Assembly: GCA_027627225.1 (NCBI GenBank)
Contig: CM051024.1
Coordinates: 79,676,704-79,740,703 of the forward strand
Source: Congeria kusceri
Taxonomy: Eukaryota > Mollusca > Bivalvia > Myida > Dreissenidae
Length of the DNA: 64,000 bases
Direction of reading: 5' to 3'
Shown here: positions 1-13,300 of the stretch, in pieces
How the letters are laid out: every line of letters starts with the position of its first letter
Numbering within the stretch: the first letter of the stretch is position 1
The notes under the pieces: model-generated
What the model was told of the DNA's origin: nothing
Databases searched by the model: none
Seen by the model: the letters and a program-made list of their open reading frames with translations, nothing else
Translations under genes and position numbers: made by a program

Positions 1-3000
1 TCAAGTCCAGTACGTTGAAAGGTATTTTATTGAAACTTAAAATACTTCTTTACTATCGACGTCTTCACACATCATTCTGTTTACATTGTTAATAAAACAA
101 CATTCGGGGGCATACATGTATGTTAAATTATAGTGACAGCACTTGCTATTTCTGTATGCATTTATTAATATAATTTATTAATGTAATTTAAAGAATTTAG
201 CATACATACGCGACATATTTTCGGAGTTGGAAGGTGCCATGGTAATGGTCACTTGTAATAAATTGCAAAAGTTTTTGCATTCAATAGACGTTTCCAAAAT
301 GTCAACGGAACTTACGTGTGGCATCTATTATTTTTACTTGGTAATCATGAGATTAGCTGCTAACTAAGTTTACACAGTTATCGCATTACGAAGCAAAACT
401 AGGGGAAAAGTCCAATAATAATAATGTGGGAACTTATATTGTAATAATAATAGGAATACTATTTACGTATTTTGTAATGAAGACATTTGCTGTAAGATGC
501 CATTTTCTTGTCAAAGCTTGATAAATAATTCTCATTTACTGATGATATAATAACATTCTTTTATTCTTGCTTGCAGAACTCCATTGTTAGTTATTTTTAT
601 AAATGGACCATAGTTATGTGGGGCCCCCATGAGAGTGATATGCAAAACTAGTGTTTTGACTATTTTGATTTTCTAAAAAAATAGGCATTTAAAAATAGCA
701 TTGTTATCAACTATGTTTAAGTAATTTGCTAAGTTATTTACGTGAATGTTTATGTTCACACATATATATATGGGTTAATAACAATGCAATTTTGCGTTCC
801 TTTTTGCCACACAACCCAGCGAGGAAAAAATTCGTTCCTAAACATTTAACTGATACGTTCCTTAGCTTAAAATGACCTTGTAAAAAATTCAAAATCATGT
901 ACACTTAATGTTGAGTTTGACTTCTTTTACATTTAAATTTATGAATATGTGCAACATAAGTATTATTTTTAAAGTCGTTGATAAGCTTTAGCGAAGTTAA
1001 ATGCACACGTTATGTAAATATGACAGTTTCAAAGAGTCTTGTATTAGGTATTTAAATCAACGCTTTGAGTCGCAGTCCATAGAATATAATTTAAAATACA
1101 TCTTAAATTGACATAAGTTCGAATGAACGTTAACGACGTTTACTCGAATGAAAATTGTTTATTAACAAAGAGCATTCTATAATATATACGCTCGAAAACT
1201 TTGTTACGAACTGAATACACACTAATGTGCATGCTTATTTACTCCAGTGGCATCACCAGCTATAGCATACAGAAACTATACGATAAAAAATTACGAAAAC
1301 TTTATTGATTTATCGATTTCAATGAAGTGTTTTGTATTTTGATCGGTAAGATGTCCAGTACAAACGATTTCTGTTTTATTTTTATTACATATTTTTCTGG
1401 ACTGCGGCTTTATGCACTTACTGAGAAATACTGAGAAAACGGTCACTCCTTTAAGAATATTAAATGACAAACATCGAACATGATTAAAGGGACATATTCA
1501 CTGATTTTCGAATGTTTTAGAAATTTCAAAACATATCATAACTACAAATAATAAACATCTGGATTAACGTATTCTCTGTCGAAAAAGCATCAAAAGAAGA
1601 AAAATGTATGCCTACTCAGGACCAAAGTATGCCCATTAGGCCAAAGCTGCTTGTTTGCCTTAACGCTATGTTAGTGATACACGCTATTTACAAGACGAAA
1701 AGCGTTAGACAAAGATTCATTGTTTATAATTGATATTTAATCATAAAAGATACAATCTGAATATATTCCTACCACAATTGTCATTTTGCTCCTTTATATA
1801 AGTCATCTAAACATAACAAAGAGCTCATTTATTTGAGGACGTCCTGTTAATGACACTTTTGATTTAGTTTTGCCTAAGAAACGTGTCATGGCCCATTACT
1901 ATAATTTAAAACGTGCTCGCCACTTTGAAAAATATAGTAGAGCTTAAGCAATATGATAAACGCGTTAAAGGTGGAATGTGTGTGGTACGTTCACTGGTGT
2001 CCAACTACAACGATATGAGAACCACTATGTAACGTGGCTTGAAAAGTTTAAAACGACCAGAGTTTATTTTCCAGATGCAGCTGTACTTTGGAATATAAAC
2101 ACTTGTATACAATTATCTAACACATCTGACAATCATACTATGATTTTCGGAACATTATGATAAAATAACAACTTACAAATATGTATTTCAATGAAACGAG
2201 TGAAGATTGAAGAATGTTATGGTTTTACACATCCCTTATGTTTTGAATTTTGGAAAATATATATTCTGATCTTCTATTGCATCTTGATTTTGAAAACCGA
2301 AACTGGTATTATTTTTTCTGTTTTGATTTCTGTTATAATAGCACGAAGGGCCTTAAATCGCCACACACAATTGAATGTGTATCGGATTAATGTACAATTT
2401 GTGTTAATATACCTCGAGACTACCATTTTGAAAATACATGTATCTATTGTTTTGTATAGTTCTTGCTGTATATACAGGGAAAGATCTAAAACAAAATAGA
2501 AGGGTACTGCACTCTGCACCTTTTTGGTTCCTCTGCTGCCCCTCTAGGCTGATCAACACAGAAGTGTTGAACATCTTTTGAAATTCAATATATATATTTG
2601 TAAAAATTGAACGAAAAATGAATAGACTATGCTTTTAAACCTCATAAAAAGCATGAAACATATAAAAAAAACCTGGATTTAGCGAATTCAACATATTTGA
2701 ATATTGGAATGGTGGATGGTAATACACCTTCAATATTTGGAACAAGAACAAAAAGCCGGCAAGCATGACTTGACCTTTGCGAACTGCAGCATGAACACTT
2801 TTCCTTCAATATTGCTTTTGGGAATAATATATACCAGTGTCGAGAAAAATACTCTGGTACTACTTGTTTATGAATATGAGCTTTTTTTTTATTAAAAAGG
2901 GATATTAGAGCATGAGCAAATTAAATATGACAGTTAATCGGCCAGATAAATGATTTTATATCATTATGACATCCATTTTCATAAAATTTGTTCAAACCCA

Positions 3001-3530
3001 TCACAACATTAAGTCCCTCATCTTTGTCAGTACTCGGGCGAGCCCTTTGGACCATCATGGCCCTCCTGTGTGTCGATGTTGTTTTCAATTTTTTGCATAA
3101 GAACTATATGTAAATCATTTGAACTTTATTGTCGAATTCCGAAGCGTAACTATGTTTGATGTTAAATATCATTTATAAATTGTTATTACCCAGGGTTTCA
3201 CCTTAACTTTAAGGAAGTGGTGGTCCACAGGATAGGCTACCTTCAGAACTTACCGCTCCGACACTATATAAACTGGTCCAGATAATCAAAACACATCGAA
3301 CTGCATAGAGCATACAATGAAGGGAAAATGATTATGATATTCTTAATCGGAAAATGTATTGAGCCCGCGTAAAAATCATATAACATAATTGTAGCCATAT
3401 ACAATATTGTTTTCGACGGTTCCCTGTATTCCTAATGACGAACGCTTAGAGATTTGACAATTTATACAGTTGGAACCAGTCAAAATAACAACTGGTCACC
3501 GGACCTGTTGTCCTCCAAAGACAACTGGTC
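1..3530. other. AT-rich non-coding stretch
   Basis: I see no coding exon here. The longest open frames (about 60-100 codons near 1980-2900) have no recognisable domain and low-complexity composition, so they look like chance. A fragment starting AAAGGGACATATTCAC near 1488 resembles the start of another fragment near 48843. The stretch at 2484-2550 (AGGGAAAGATCTAAAACAAA and following) resembles 37253-37325, so both are old dispersed-repeat pieces. Confidence 0.5.
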
Positions 3531-3905
3531 TCGGACGGACACGCCTTAAGATCGAACCCTGAAAACCATTCCTGTATGCGCAATATTGGAACAAGTTTAG
3601 ATCCACGTGTTTTTGTAAAATAGCATCATGTTACTGTCAAAATGTAAAATTTTGTTCTCGGACGGACACGCGTTAAGATCGAATTGTAAACCATTCCTGT
3701 ATGCGCAATATTGGAACAAATTTAGATCCACGTGTTTTTGTAAAATAGCATCAAATTACTATCAAAATGTAAAATTTTGTTCTCGGACGGACACGCGTTA
3801 AGATCGAAATGTCAACCATTCCTGTATGCGCAATATCGGAACAAGTTTAGATCCAATGGTTTATGTAAAATAGCATTATGTTACTTTCAAAATGTAAAAT
3901 TCAAG
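3531..3905. repeat. Tandem repeat, three copies of about 126 bp
   Basis: The opening TCGGACGGACACGC recurs at 3531, 3658 and 3783. Each time it is followed by a block with CCATTCCTGTATGCGCAATA, then a segment ending in AAAATGTAAAATT. The copies differ at a few bases only and have no open frame running through all three. This is a local minisatellite with no evident function. Confidence 0.85.
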
Positions 3906-5178
3906 CCATTGTTGTAAAACGTTATTATTCCATTTTTCTCAGCGACACGTTCATTTAGGGTCATCCAATTATTTCCAATTTGTTCTGAAGAAAACATTAT
4001 GTTAAAATTAAATGAAAATTTAGTATTGTTTCAATGTTAAAATCAATAATTATATGTTTAATTTGTTTTAGTAATATAAGAGGTGACAGTTGATTAAATA
4101 TGAAAAGAAAGCCATATAATGCTATATGAACTAAATGGCACAGCCACAGTATTAAGCAATTGTATGACTCTAAATGAGTTGTTTAAGATAAGTTTATAAA
4201 CACGGCCCAGGTCATTATTTACCCCAGAAAAAAATGCTTTTTTGTAGAAGCGTAGTAAATAACAGCACAAAAGTGCAAACACGACGGAAATGTGATAGGC
4301 TCTCACTGCTTAGCACTGAACAACAATTTTCAAATGAAAAACATATATTGACGCAATAATCGTATACGTCAGCGTAGGTGACGATATTCGACGATTAGGA
4401 TAACACATCGTTCTCATAAAGGACTGTATGTTAGCTCTAATGATCCAAATATTGTTGACACTAAGATAATATCGAGTAGTTGAGCAACTCGACCATAAAT
4501 GATCACACTTCAAATCGCAAATGCGTCAGCAATGTTTCCCGTCCTTCTAATATGACGTCACGTAACTGATTATAATGTTGATCAACAGAGATCACATTGA
4601 AAAATAGTCAGTTGTGGCACTGTAGGGAAATATACATGATTAATAGACAATACAATTACAAAATACAATGTATATGCCATTCCTCCTTGTCATAGAGTTT
4701 CACAATATGTATCACCGTAACAAATCTATGTATTGTTGGCAATAAATGTTACTTACTTATTTCATAACACCCAATTAAAAATGAAATTAACACATGTTAA
4801 TTGTATTGAAACATGAACTAAAGCAAGGTACATTAAACGTTTGAGAATTAATAAATGTACATTTTTATTTTTGAGAAAAAAATGTTATTTCAGATGCCTA
4901 CACAAGACAGGAGGCTGTCTGCCGTTCACACCTGCTAAGTGTGCACAAATTGCATGTGCAGGCATGCATTTACACAACTTTTGTATATATACAAAATTCA
5001 GGATCCAACCTTAATTATTGATGCTTATGATGATGAAGATGACGAGTCAAATAAACCTGCCGATGGCAATGACGGCACCGACAGAAGAAATTTCATTGTT
5101 GGACGACTGTCCTGAATGATGCTTGTCGCTCTAGTCAAATTACATCCATGAACAATTTTGTTTATGAAAAAGATAACT
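3906..5178. other. Non-coding AT-rich stretch
   Basis: Two minus-strand open frames of about 70 codons at 4094-4513 show no domain and no plausible exon continuation. I see nothing else apart from ordinary AT-rich DNA. Confidence 0.45.
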
Positions 5179-5484
5179 ATGCCCCCATTGAAGATGGTGG
5201 GGTATATTGGATTACTAATGTCGGTCGGTTATCTTAAATTACCCATTTGAGCTGTTAAGGATCTCTTAGTAAAACAGTTTATAAAACAATCTTAAAACTT
5301 GATTAAAATGTTTAAGGTTGTAATATATTACCAGTTTCATGACTTATCAAATAACCAGGAAATGCATAGTTATGGCCCCTGATTTATTATATGAAATTCA
5401 CTTTTATGACCAGTTAACGCTCTTGATATTTAAAAGATTTATTTCAACCTCGAAGGGTTTTAACTGTTTCACAAACAGCTCTTG
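5179..5484 (+). repeat. Internally deleted copy of the ATGCCCCCAT dispersed repeat
   Basis: It opens with ATGCCCCCATTGAAGATGG followed by GGGGTATATTGG, and ends with ACAAACAGCTCTTG. These are the same ends as the 908-bp copy at 40866-41773, so about 600 bp of the interior is missing. No coding capacity is seen. It lies just downstream of the 3' end of the minus-strand gene at 5760-9982. Confidence 0.8.
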
Positions 5485-5759
5485 TGATATTTAAATGACA
5501 TAAAAAGTGTTGTCAATAAGAAACAGTTTTCAGTCGAATAAACGTAACTGACGTTGACAGATTAGAACTTGTGCCAATTAATGATTACTTACAGTTTGTC
5601 AGTCCTAGATTTTCTCAAATGATTTTAAGAGCATTGTTATTCATTAATAAATGTTGGTACAAGACTATACACATTGATACTGTTAGGATAGTGATAACAA
5701 CTGTAGAATTAAATGAAATTGTTCACAAATATTCGTTTTTTTGTTAATGTTTAAAATGA

Positions 5760-8700
5760 CTAAACTGCCTTTATTTTACAGTAGTAATATAAAACTTGCT
5801 TAATTTCAAGGCTCAAATATATCTGACATAAGGTCACTAAATCCACTATGGCAGCCAATGATGCTTGGATACTCTCCAGACTGTCCATCATTTTCTTCTG
5901 GTTTTCCAAGAAAGTTTCATCAGAGGATCCTGCAATGACATTTATAATACATGGGTAAACAGGAAAACTCGTAAGAGAAATTTACAATGATTATGTGGGT
6001 TAGAATTAAGACTTATTCATATCAATTAATTCATATAAAGTATTTCAAATGTCCGTTTGTATATATATCACTTATCAACTGTAGTATTTGACTTTCAAAA
6101 CTTACTTTTTGATGACTTCTTATGTGTTTCATTTGGCTTCTGTTCCCTCGTACTGGCTGAAACATGAGTTAATTATACTGTCAATTGTTATGTTGTTCTA
6201 AAATTGTGTTATGATTTATAATTTTGTGTGTTTCGAATATAGCAATACATGCAAAATGCACGTATAGATACATTTAACATTATTGTGTAAATAGCAAACT
6301 TACAGCTTGTCTAGTGTAAACGTTAAAGTTTGATATTAGTTAATTAAAAGAGTTCTCTTAATCAAAAACACACTTTAATGTTAATTCTTATCCATAAATG
6401 CATTATGCTTCCATCAATAAAAATATGTTGATGATAATTACCTGTTGATGTGCCTTTTGGGATTTCACTTGAAGCAACTGGGCTACAGTCAATTTCTGCG
6501 GGTGCTGAAATAAATGTTTTATGTATTGTTCAGTTGTTATTGAACCACTGTTGGTCTTATTACGTAGTTAAATAGCATTATGATCTTTATGTGATTTGCA
6601 TGCCTTGGAATGTATGTTTAAGTATATCACTCATTATATGTGTTTGAGTAAAATATAGACATACAACAACTAAGTCAGTTTTCTAATATTTTATATTAAG
6701 TTCACACTTGGAATGTGTTTAAGTTAGTTGCTAAATAAACACTTGGAAATGTTGATATTCCTTTATTTAAATTGTATGGCTTAATGCTGAACTGTTTCTA
6801 TATGGAACGATACCGTTTAGACAATTTGCATATTTAAGGTTAGGATTAAATTTAAGATGCAGCCATTGTGAATATGACTCCGGACCATAATCATTTAAAT
6901 AGTTTATAGGAACTGACCTTTGCAATTTAATTGTGTTTCAGACACAACCGTGCATTCTGTTGACACTTATGTGGTTGCTGTTTTGCGGCTTACTGCACCT
7001 AAACATACACAAAGGATTTGTAAGAAAAAAAATTCACAAATAAAATGGACCAACAATGCTTCTTTTTATATATTTACGCGTGATTGGGTCAACGTGAAAG
7101 CAGCAGCAAATAAATGCTATTTTGTCGACATAATTGAACTCGGTGGACTGTCGGTCCACTTAGCCAGCTAAAAAGACTAGACCGGAATACAACAAAGTGG
7201 ACCATAGATTGTAGGTTTTCTTTCACTCTTTTTATTCAATTTGTTAAATAATTGATTTTAAACAAACAAGTATTTTAGACTGTCAATAGGTGAAAAATAT
7301 TTTTTTTTCTTTTTTAACTATCATTTAACTATCATTGCGCCTTTAAAATCAATTATTATATAAGTGTTATAACAAATTATTATAATATGTGTATTATATA
7401 TATTCAACGTAGTTAAATAGCATCATGATCTGTATGTGATTTCCACATGTTCTGTTGTTCCTTAAGGTTCTGTCACTTATTCCCCCCGAGCAGATTAAGT
7501 GATATCGTGTTGCCATCCTATGACAAGTCACTTCCTATAAAGTGTTTAAATGATTATGGTACATTACAAATAAACACTATTTTAGTACATACACATATTT
7601 TGAGAAAGGCGCAATGCTGAAACGTCAATAAAAAGGAGAATGATTAGAGTGATATATATTTTTATCCCTTAGGATATATACAATTTTCTTAATGACCAAA
7701 GGACCATAATTTGATGGACCATTTGTCCAGTTAACCTAAAAAGTTTGCTGGACCGAGCAAAAATTTGATGGCCTCGGTTCGTGGTCTACTGGTTTATCGT
7801 GAAGACTGAATAAATGTCATTTTTTAGTACATACATAATTATAATTTCCTATCTTCAAGGAAATAAGATACTTTCATCAAACAGGTGTCGACTCCACCTA
7901 TGCATTTATCTGCTGGAGGGGAATAAGTGACAGAACCTTAAGGAAAAACAGAACATGTTTAAATTGAAAGACTTTTGATTTACTTTAAAATTTCATTGAG
8001 AACAAGACGCGTGCAATTATCATTTCCAATTGGCAATCAATAAACATACACGTTGAAAAAAGATAAATTAAGCCATGTTAGAGATGTGCACTAAGAAAAC
8101 GAGCTTTATGCAAATTATATACCAAACAAGGCTTGTCACAGGAAATGACATATGTCCCCGAAACATATGCTTGTCAGAGGATGGCAACACGATATCAGCT
8201 ACACGTTGGCAAAAAAAAAAGTTTCGTACAAAAAGAATAAGGAAGTACAATAAAGGGCAATAACTCCTTAAGTATTGAAGCAAAAGTATTGGTAATTGTG
8301 CTCTGCACTTCCTCTGAGTTTCCTCTATCATTATATGAAGTTTCATTTGAATCCCTTCAAGAAGCGTGACGGACTATTCGATTACTATATACCCCCGAAG
8401 TTCCCTTCGGGAGCATAAAAACTTACCTTAATACATCGATGAAATGCCGTAATAGAGCAATTCAATTTTTAAATAACAATAATTTCATAACCAATAAACA
8501 GACAACTTATAATGACCATAAAATCGTTGTATAGACATATATAGTCAATAGGGTTAAAGAAAAGTCTAAAACTAGCTTGGGAAATTCAAAAACATACACT
8601 GTGCAAAAACCCAGAACTTCGATTATCTAACTGGTCAGTTGTAAGACTTTTAATGCAATAAAACCCAATATACAAGCATGTACATCCACACTATCATGAT

Positions 8701-9982
8701 CCTTTTGTACATTCAAATAACCATACTGACATTACACTGTGTCCTATTCACTTTCTTCCATGTTTTGTATCAAAAATTTCTGTTTAAAAGTAAAATACAT
8801 GATTACTTACCCCCAAAAAGGTGTGCAATATTATATAGAAGATATACATGTTTACATCTAAAAATTTATATAGCATGTATGTTCAATTTAGTATTCTGTA
8901 AAATGTTTTTGATATATAAAATTGTATGTATAGTATGCATGTATGGATGTTTACAACTTTATTTATATGCAGCTTTACAATATATGTACATTACAACTTT
9001 TAACTACTCATGAATATAGCATGAATGTGTGTATAATATACTATGAAGAAATAAAATTGTGCACACTAAAAAAAAAAAAATATATAGTCAATACGAGCAA
9101 CATATATGTCAGCGATCGAATGATGAAAGAATATATCACCGTTTGTTCGTAGGCTTTACACACTGGCAGTGGAGGTGCGGGCCCTGCCCCAGTGGACTGC
9201 ACTTCCAGTCTCCACTTGTTTTCTTTTTCTTGACAAGTCTCTGCAATGAATTGAAAGATAGGTTATTCTATAATACCAGTAAACTATTTGAAATACGCTG
9301 GCTATTAGATTTAGGTCTTGTTTAACTGAATAAACAATGACTGATAGTTGCTGCATATCAGAATCAATATAATCAACCAGTGTGTCTAATATTGGGCTTG
9401 ACTGGGTCATAATATAATAATATCTATAATTATACCTTTATATCTGTCCATTTTCTATGGCATTCCTCACCATTTCTGGCGTGATACCCAACAGCATTGA
9501 ATCTAATGTAATTATAAATAAAACAAAAAATAGAGTTTAAATATATAGCATATTTATTTGCATGAAACATGCAATGGATTGGAAAAAAACAACACCCTGA
9601 AGACTCTAAATCGACAAAAACATACACATAAGAGCCTCACTGAGACATCCAAGTGTTACGCTACCTTTTGTATCATGCCCTGGTATGTTATCATTGTTAT
9701 ATTAACTCCACTGACAAATCGACCAAATCATTTGCAATCCAATCCATAATATATTTTAACAATAAAATATCGCACTTTCATATCTAAAAGCCAGATAACA
9801 TTTAGTCTAGTTACTTACTGCTCCGCGACTTTATCCCACAATGACTTGTTATCATGAGAGGAAATTGTCGACGACAATTTTCCGAATAGTTCATTGTAAT
9901 TCAGTTTAATAGTTGTTGCCAGCACCTCCAACACCCTATCACTCCAATTTTTTGATCTACTAACATTGCCTTTTGATGTCAT
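5760..9982 (-). CDS. Myb/SANT-like DNA-binding protein, six exons, intact
   Basis: The exons on minus are 9819-9982, 9436-9502, 9160-9238, 6442-6504, 6106-6156 and 5760-5929. Every junction is GT-AG, the phases match at each joint, and the sum is 594 bases, giving 197 residues and a TAG stop. The start sits in AAAAATGACA. Residues 10-80 form a Myb/SANT-like domain: NWSDRVLEVLATTIK, then SLWDKVAEQFNAVGYHARNG, then EECHRKWTDIK. These give the spaced tryptophans and the basic third helix. The pattern resembles the Myb_DNA-bind_5 family, which is often encoded beside PIF/Harbinger transposases and binds DNA in the nucleus. A proline-rich linker follows (TGAGPAPPLPVSPAEID), then a serine/lysine-rich part. 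The C-terminal helix is amphipathic (QKKMMDSLESIQASLAAIVD), as in such regulators, and may serve oligomerisation. The third intron (2.65 kb) carries inverted repeats. No transposase is visible nearby, so this may be a domesticated or orphan copy. Exon 3 has tandem acceptors, and only the second keeps frame. Confidence 0.85.
7445..8200. repeat. Inverted-repeat element inside intron 3 of the Myb-like gene
   Basis: Arms of about 52 bp at 7445-7496 and 7907-7958 pair with only a few mismatches (left arm begins ACATGTTCTGTTGTTCCTTA). A second pair follows: 7501-7529 (GATATCGTGTTGCCATCC) pairs with 8172-8200. The second pair crosses the first instead of nesting in it. It looks like a rearranged MITE. 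No ORF of substance lies inside. Confidence 0.75.
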
Positions 9983-10355
9983 TTTTTGCAGCAGACGATG
10001 ATATTTGTCACCGGATGTTTATACTTTGACATTTTAACCCAAAGAAAACGGAATCGACAGTAAAGAAATCATAGATTGCGAGAGCGTTTTACGAGGCTAT
10101 TTACGCGGGTATTATTGAAACTGTTTATGAGAATTGTAACTTCAATCGTAAATACTCGAGTTACGATATTGCAACAGTTACGATACTATAGCTTATTGAA
10201 ACGGTCTCCAGGCATACGGTAGTTTCTCCTCATCCCCTTTTCGTTTCCTTCCAAGCATTAACTTATGTACTACGAAATAAGTTTGTATAGGATGAGGATA
10301 GGTCTGTTTTATTCACTAACTATGAAAGCTAAAGGTCTAAAGCCACTGAATATGT
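9983..10355. other. Upstream region of the Myb-like gene
   Basis: This stretch between the start codon of the minus-strand Myb-like gene and the LINE holds its presumed promoter and 5' UTR. I see no TATA box at a convincing distance. Near 10165-10202 lies GTTACGATACTATAGCTTAT followed by TGAAACGG, which resembles the end of a TIR element. I could not find a partner end on the other side of the gene. Confidence 0.35.
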
Positions 10356-13300
10356 TTGAATTTGGTATGTTGGCTGGCAATTATTCTTCTTAGAGGAGGA
10401 GATGTCTACAAAAATCCTGGCCCAGATACCTCAGTTTGCACCTTACCTACATCTTCAACAACTGATGCATTCAAAAACAATCTGAAAATTGTCCACTATA
10501 ACTTCCAGAGCTTCCTCAATAAGAAAGATGTAATTTATGTTGACCTTGATGGCTTCGATATCTTGGCTTTTACTGAAACCTGGCTCAGTACAACAGTTGA
10601 TACCACTGATCTACTTTCCCATCATACCATACGCCGTTCAGAAGGGATAGACGAACTGATCCCCGTGGGGTATTCTCATATATGTTAGATCTTATCTTTT
10701 TGTTATCGGGCCTACAGACCTTCAAATTGACGATGTCGAATGTATTTGGGTCGAACTACGTGTCAAGGGTAGGCGCCTTCTATTCGGTTCTTTCTACAGA
10801 CCACCTAACTCTACCCTTACATAATGGAATGCATAAGTGATTCTATTTCGCTCGCTGTTGACACTGGCGTCAAACATATTGTGATCACAGGTGATTTCAA
10901 CCATGACTTATATAAACCTCAGTGTAAGAGCAAACTAGATTCCCTTCTGTTACAGTTTGGCCTTTCACAGTTGATCAATTAACCTACTCGTTTCACGGAA
11001 ACCTTTGAAACTATTCTTGACCTATTTATGGTCACAACATTGAGAGTGTTCAACAGTGGAGTGGAAGAACCCTTTCTTGAGCAACACATTCGCTTTAATT
11101 GTGCTGTTTACTGTGTTCTTAACTTGAACAATGTCCTGGGTCAAATTTTAAGCGTAAAGTTTGGAGATATAAAGATGGCGACTACAACAAATTAAGTGAC
11201 CTCGTGAACAACTATGATTGGAATAATTGCTGTGACGATAATATTGATACATATACTTCAATATTCACACATCAGCTTATGGCCTTCTGTGACATTACTA
11301 TTCCATCTAAAATCGTTACCATTCGAACAGCTGATCCTCCTTGGCTTCATAACAATTTACGTAAGGAGATATGTTGTCGTAAACGAGCATACAAGAAAGC
11401 TAAGGCTAGAAATTTAGACATACACTGGCTCTTTTGTCGACAGCAGCGTAACTATGTTATTTATCTGGTCAAATTAGCGAAGAAAGTCCACTTTGATACC
11501 CTTGCTAAGACAATCTGTGAACATAATCACTCCTAGTCCGGCTTCTGGAAACTCTTAAAGAAATACACAACACAAAACTCTTCAGCTAACGAGCTGCCTC
11601 TTTTAATTCATAATGGCATCATTTATGAGTCATCTATTGATAAAGCAAATATATTAAATTCGTTTTTCCAATCTCAATCTTGAACTGTACGCGATACACA
11701 TATACATATTTTAAATTCCCAAGTGGCAGGCTGTCCTATATTAGAAATTTTCATCATTTTCAGCCAAGATGCCATAGATTCCATCAAAGTTTTAAAAACT
11801 GGAAAGGCTTCTCGACCGGACCAAATGAATTGTCGACTCCTTAAAACAATTGCAGCTGATATAGCTGTTCCACTCCAAAACCCTTTCAATTTCTCTCTTC
11901 GCTTTGGGAAGGTACCTCTGAGCTGGAAAGCAGCAAATGTTTGTGCAATTCATTAAAAGTCCGATCCTCAGGATGTGGGTAACTATCGACCAATTTCTCT
12001 TTAATGTGTTGTAAGCAAAGTTCTAGAAAGAATCTTACATAAATATATCTTTAATCATTATAGGGCAACATATTTCAGCACATCCTTTCAATCTGGTTTC
12101 ATCCCAAAGGATTCCACTGTCAATAAATTAGTCTCTCTTTTTGCCAAGCTCATGATGATGGCAGAGAAGTAAGAGCAGTCTTTTGTGACATATCGAAAGC
12201 CTTTGATAGAGTATGGCACAATGGACTAATTCATAAGCTTCGACAGTGGAATTTCGGGCAATCTGTTATCTTGGTTATCTGACTATTTGAGTGACAGAAG
12301 GCAGTGTGTTGTAATCTTCGGCTGCAAATCTTACGCCTTTTTGCAGATGATACTGCGCTATATATAATTGTCGACAATCCGGTTGATGCTGCTACTCATC
12401 TTAATTTCGATCTGGCAAAAATCCAGTCCTGGGCTGCAAAGTGGTTGGTCACGTTCAATCCCTCGAAAACAGAGTCTTTAATAATTTCTAGAAAGTGCAA
12501 CCGTCTAATTCATCCACCTCTCTTCCTTAATGCTTGCCAAATCAATGAAGTAACGTCCTATAAACATTAGTCTGATCTTCTCAAATTCATGTTCCTGGCA
12601 TGACCATATTGAAGTAATTAAGAAAAAGGCGTGGCAAAGAATAAACTTAATGAGATCTTTCAAGTTCACACTCGATCGAAAGTCTCTTCTTACTATATAC
12701 AGGGCATTGATTAGACCTATTATTGAATATTCTGACGTTGTCTGGGACAATATTACTAGTCAAGAAGCAATCGAACTTGAAAAGATACAACAGGAAGCAG
12801 CAAGAATAATAACTGGCGGAACACGTTTGGCATCACTGCTGAATCTATACGATGAAACACACCTCGAACCCTAGAAAAATAGATATATAAAACACAAATC
12901 GACTCTTGTCTACAAGATGTTTCATTCTCTTACACCTTCATATTTGTGTACGTTGATCCCTTCTAGTGTGGGAGATAGAACTGCCGATCAACTCCGCAGT
13001 TCTGGTAATATTCGTAACATCTCATGCAAATCTCAACTCTTCTCTCGGTGCTTCTTACCGTCAACCATAAATCTATCGAACTCTCTTCCAACTGCAGTAG
13101 GATCGGCTTCGTCCCTTTCTGCTTTCAAAGCAAATCTAAACAAAGTGAAAAGGAAAGTTCCTCTGCATAACTATGATGGTGATCGAATGTCTAATATTCA
13201 TCATGCACGATTAAAGATGCATTGCAGCAGCTTGAATGAGCATTTGTATACGAAGAATATAGTGACAAGTCCAGTTTGTCGCTGTGGCGAGATCGAATAT

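Noticed and set aside
2191..2519. Overlapping plus and minus ORFs of about 100 and 80 codons
   Set aside because: Both are AT-biased, have no domain, and no flanking splice sites give a consistent gene.
8394..8411. CCCGAAG/CTTCGGG hairpin that looks like a bacterial terminator
   Set aside because: There is no T-run after it, the setting is eukaryotic, and it belongs to the end of a dispersed repeat.
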